DNA of 64,000 nt from an uncultured Paracoccaceae bacterium (GTDB taxonomy: Bacteria; Pseudomonadota; Alphaproteobacteria; Rhodobacterales; Rhodobacteraceae): positions 186,001-250,000 of the forward strand of contig CANLDN010000001.1 of the NCBI GenBank assembly GCA_947489445.1. The letters run 5' to 3'. Numbering within the stretch: position 1 is the stretch's first letter; each line of letters starts with the position of its first letter. Made by a program: the position numbers and the translations under genes. Of the stretch, positions 61,549-64,000 are shown in pieces. The notes below the pieces were generated by a model, which saw only the letters and a list, made by a program, of their open reading frames with translations, was not told where the DNA came from and did no database searches.

Positions 61549-63852
61549 ATGACAGACCCGCAAACCAAACTTGTGCTAGGCGAGGCGCTTCTTGATGAGA
61601 TGGAAAAAACCATCCCGTTAAAGGTGGGTTTTTGCGCGGCCCATATGATGCTTTCACCGGGCAGCGTGGTTCTGGATGCTGGCTGCGCCAACGGTGAGAC
61701 GACGGCGTATTTTGCAATGAAATACCCCGAAGCACGTATCATCGGCGTGGACTATAATGGTGCCTATATCAGCGCGGCCAAAACGAAGTTTGGCACCATC
61801 GAAAACGTCGACTTTATCGAGGCTGATCTGCGGGACTTCGATATCGGAGCAACCCCGCTGGATGTGTCGCTCAATCTCAGCGTCCATCATGAATTTCAGT
61901 CGTTTACAGGCTACAGGACGCAAACCGTCATCGAAATTCTGCAAAGTCAGCTTAGTCATACGCGCGACTATGGCCTGATCATGAACAGGGATTTCAATAA
62001 GTCGGATAGACCTGAAGAGATGGTGTATCTCGCCTTGCCCGATGACGGAGCGACGTCAGGCGACAACTACGCCGATCTGTCTGTCGCAGAATTCTTTTTG
62101 CGATATGCGAAAGAGGCTATGCGCTCGGGCGATACACCCGAACCGCCTGACCGGAGCAAGGGCTTTTCTGCGGAAGAATATACGGAAAGGCTTACACCTG
62201 AGCAGCGCCCTGTTCCTGACGGATGGCGTGTCTTTGCCGTTCAGGAAAAATACGCACGCGAATTCATATGGCGCATGCAATATCGGGACCGTTTTCTTGA
62301 TGAGGCGCGCGAGAGGTACGCTTTCTGGACGCATGACGAACACCGTGCAGAACCGGAAAGGCTGGGTGCGCGGGTGCTATATTCTGCGCCCTACGAAAAC
62401 CCATGGATCATGGAAAACTGGTATCAGCCGAATGCCAAACTATTCGATCGGCATTGGGTACCACTAGCCCTTCCGCCATCGAATTTTATCTCGGTTTACC
62501 AGAAAATCCCTGAGGGCGATTCAATACTTTTGCGCGAACACCGCGTGACGGATACGGCGCCTTCATACCTGAGCGTCAAAACCTTTCAAAACACCCGCGA
62601 CGGTGCCCTTTACGATCTGGTTGATCGTCCCGGTGGCGATGTGGTCGATATCCTCCCATTTTTTGAAGAAGATGGCCGTCTCTTCGTCCTTGCCAAGGAT
62701 CGCTACCCAAGACCGATCGCAAACACGAAACCCCGCATGATCAGCCCAAATCTCGACGATAAGCGATGGTCGGGTCATATGATCGAACCCTTATCGGCCG
62801 CCAATATCGATGGAACAATCGATGACGCCATCCGCGCGGTACTGAGCGACCGCGCCGGCTTGCAGGTTGATACCCTCCTTTTGGATCAGGCCAAGACGCT
62901 GCACTATTATCCCGCACCAGCCGACTTGAACGAACGGGTCACGGCAATGCGGGTCGAAATCATGAACCCACCCAAGGATGAACAGCCTCTCGCGGGCCAG
63001 TTTTCGGGCTTCAGCAACGACGGCGTCTTTCGCCCTTTTGATGCGCAAAGCCTGTTGCAAGCGACGCAAACCGGCATGCTGCCAGAGGCGAGGCTGGAAA
63101 CAAACATATACGCCCTGATGCGCGAACGCGGGATCACGCCCGGCACCTGGCTTGGGCAGAATATCATAGTGGAAAACGCGCATACTGGTCAGCTACGGAC
63201 CATTGATGAACTTGTCGCCTTGCAAAAGCGGGACGCAGTTTTTGAAGAGGTCGATCAGCGCTCTCATTGGCTGAGGATTCAGCGGTCCCAGTTTCATGAA
63301 GTCGCATTGACTGATGGCCGGGAACATATCGTCGCCGCTGCAGAGCTTGAATTCATTCTGCCCACCCAAAACATTTCGACGAATTCGGTCATGCTGGCGT
63401 ACCTCGCCCTGGAGCCTGAAACGGCTGAGATCCTCATCGGAACTCAAAAGATTTCCGCGTCTCAGTCTCAGTTCGCCGCAGCGCAATCGCGTGAAGGGCA
63501 TAGCGGCCTGATTACGCTGCCAGGATACCGGTTGCCGACAACTGTTGAGCATATTCAGGACGTACCGGTCTGGATATCTGGGCAAACCGGTTTGCCCGAA
63601 AGATGTGTGAAAAGGCTGGGTGAGGGGTACTTTCCAAGTCTCGGTGTGATGCCAAACCGGATATTTCCGTACGTGATTACTGAAATGAGCGATCAAATGG
63701 TTGTTGAATGTAATTTCGTTTCACTGCGGCAACTGTTCGTTGAGCTTGATCAATTACGTGACCTGCATCTCATAAATGCAGTTTTTCGGGCGACACACGC
63801 CGTGGGCATGTGGACGGAATATGCTGAGACATTACGAAAGATTTCTGAGTGA
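61549..63852 (+). CDS. SAM methyltransferase fused to Nudix-like domains
   Basis: A 767-residue fusion. Residues 30-240 are a class I methyltransferase with motif I VLDAGCANGE (41-50), an acidic motif after GVDYNGAYI and a catalytic region NLSVHHEF. From about 330 a Nudix-like domain begins with a degenerate box (AIRAVLSDRAGL, about 427-438), nearly the same as in the NrtR-like regulator of this locus. A further region near residues 610-740 (LITLPGYRLP, EGYFPSLGVMPNRIFPY) looks like a second Nudix-type fold. Catalytic Nudix glutamates are missing. It is the last gene of the operon, and its substrate is unknown. Confidence 0.65.
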   Translation: MTDPQTKLVLGEALLDEMEKTIPLKVGFCAAHMMLSPGSVVLDAGCANGETTAYFAMKYPEARIIGVDYNGAYISAAKTKFGTIENVDFIEADLRDFDIGATPLDVSLNLSVHHEFQSFTGYRTQTVIEILQSQLSHTRDYGLIMNRDFNKSDRPEEMVYLALPDDGATSGDNYADLSVAEFFLRYAKEAMRSGDTPEPPDRSKGFSAEEYTERLTPEQRPVPDGWRVFAVQEKYAREFIWRMQYRDRFLDEARERYAFWTHDEHRAEPERLGARVLYSAPYENPWIMENWYQPNAKLFDRHWVPLALPPSNFISVYQKIPEGDSILLREHRVTDTAPSYLSVKTFQNTRDGALYDLVDRPGGDVVDILPFFEEDGRLFVLAKDRYPRPIANTKPRMISPNLDDKRWSGHMIEPLSAANIDGTIDDAIRAVLSDRAGLQVDTLLLDQAKTLHYYPAPADLNERVTAMRVEIMNPPKDEQPLAGQFSGFSNDGVFRPFDAQSLLQATQTGMLPEARLETNIYALMRERGITPGTWLGQNIIVENAHTGQLRTIDELVALQKRDAVFEEVDQRSHWLRIQRSQFHEVALTDGREHIVAAAELEFILPTQNISTNSVMLAYLALEPETAEILIGTQKISASQSQFAAAQSREGHSGLITLPGYRLPTTVEHIQDVPVWISGQTGLPERCVKRLGEGYFPSLGVMPNRIFPYVITEMSDQMVVECNFVSLRQLFVELDQLRDLHLINAVFRATHAVGMWTEYAETLRKISE

Positions 63853-63959
63853 AATTTCCTTGGTTAGGCAAAGCTTACGCCCATTGCACGTAGGTCGATG
63901 AATGCGCATGCTCATCTTGAGCGTGAAACGGGCACATCACTGTGAAAAAAGGGGCGCTC

Positions 63960-64000
63960 ATGGATGTCTACTTCAGAGAAGCAGCGATGCGGCGAAAGCG
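63960..64000 (+). CDS. Possible start of the next gene (partial)
   Basis: An ATG preceded by GGGGCG opens a frame (MDVYFREAAMRRK) that runs off the window. The 107 bases before it hold no clear terminator. Too short to assign. Confidence 0.3.
   Translation, partial: MDVYFREAAMRRK

Overview
The window looks like chromosome of a marine-type alphaproteobacterium of the Rhodobacteraceae (Roseobacter group). The evidence is the gene set: a TRAP transporter, a DUF3422 protein, a glycerate kinase of the MOFRL type, a xyl operon controlled by a ROK repressor, and a FixK/FNR-like regulator with many TTGA-N6-TCAA boxes. Most genes are GC-rich. A few islands are visibly poorer in GC (about 30.1-31.9 kb and 55.8-57.3 kb). 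No complete insertion sequence, prophage, CRISPR array or rRNA operon was seen. One tRNA gene, tRNA-Leu(GAG), is present.

Layout. (1) 0-4.5 kb is a sulfide/persulfide oxidation operon: persulfide dioxygenase-like MBL protein, sulfurtransferase-SQR-like fusion, SulP permease. (2) 4.6-9.05 kb runs leftward: phasin, two lipoproteins, a small membrane protein and a large RTX protein. (3) 9.1-21.4 kb is a stress/low-oxygen block: P-type ATPase, VIT1-type transporter, FixL-like hybrid kinase, OmpR-type regulator, Crp/Fnr regulator, Hsp20, two universal stress proteins and CbpA/CbpM. Five FNR-type boxes sit in its promoters and in that of the sulfide operon, three of them between divergent genes, so the first 21 kb looks like one regulon. 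(4) 22.1-30 kb is a catabolic locus: GntR regulator and Gfo/Idh/MocA protein divergent from an SsuD-like monooxygenase, aldo-keto reductase, flavin reductase and a TRAP transporter. Its gene set matches the oxidative (SMO-type) sulfoquinovose desulfonation pathway. (5) 30-38.8 kb is mixed: a large unknown protein, a secreted endonuclease-like lipoprotein, a broken GGDEF gene, a Sel1 protein, a MauG-like dihaem protein and a three-gene operon ending in glycerate kinase. (6) 38.8-46.3 kb is a D-xylose uptake and catabolism operon (xylFHGBA) with a divergent ROK repressor. (7) 46.3-55.7 kb holds a CRTAC1-like secreted protein, a second MauG-like protein, DUF3422, an ornithine/lysine decarboxylase, an EamA exporter, a pseudouridine synthase, an ADP-ribosyltransferase-like toxin gene split by an in-frame stop, and lipB. 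(8) After tRNA-Leu the content turns accessory. From 57.3 to 63.9 kb there is a compact unfamiliar cassette: an NrtR-like Nudix/winged-helix regulator, divergent from a J-domain/kinase-like protein, a vWA protein, a divergent adenylosuccinate synthetase paralogue and a methyltransferase-Nudix fusion.

The last cassette is the best candidate for an undescribed system. Both of its Nudix-containing proteins carry the same degenerate Nudix box, which suggests nucleotide sensing rather than hydrolysis. A shared GCAACTTGCAA motif lies in two of its promoters. The sulfoquinovose-type locus with TRAP uptake, the split ADP-ribosyltransferase gene and the FNR-box regulon are the next most interesting observations. 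All functional names are from reading translated sequence only; no database search was possible.
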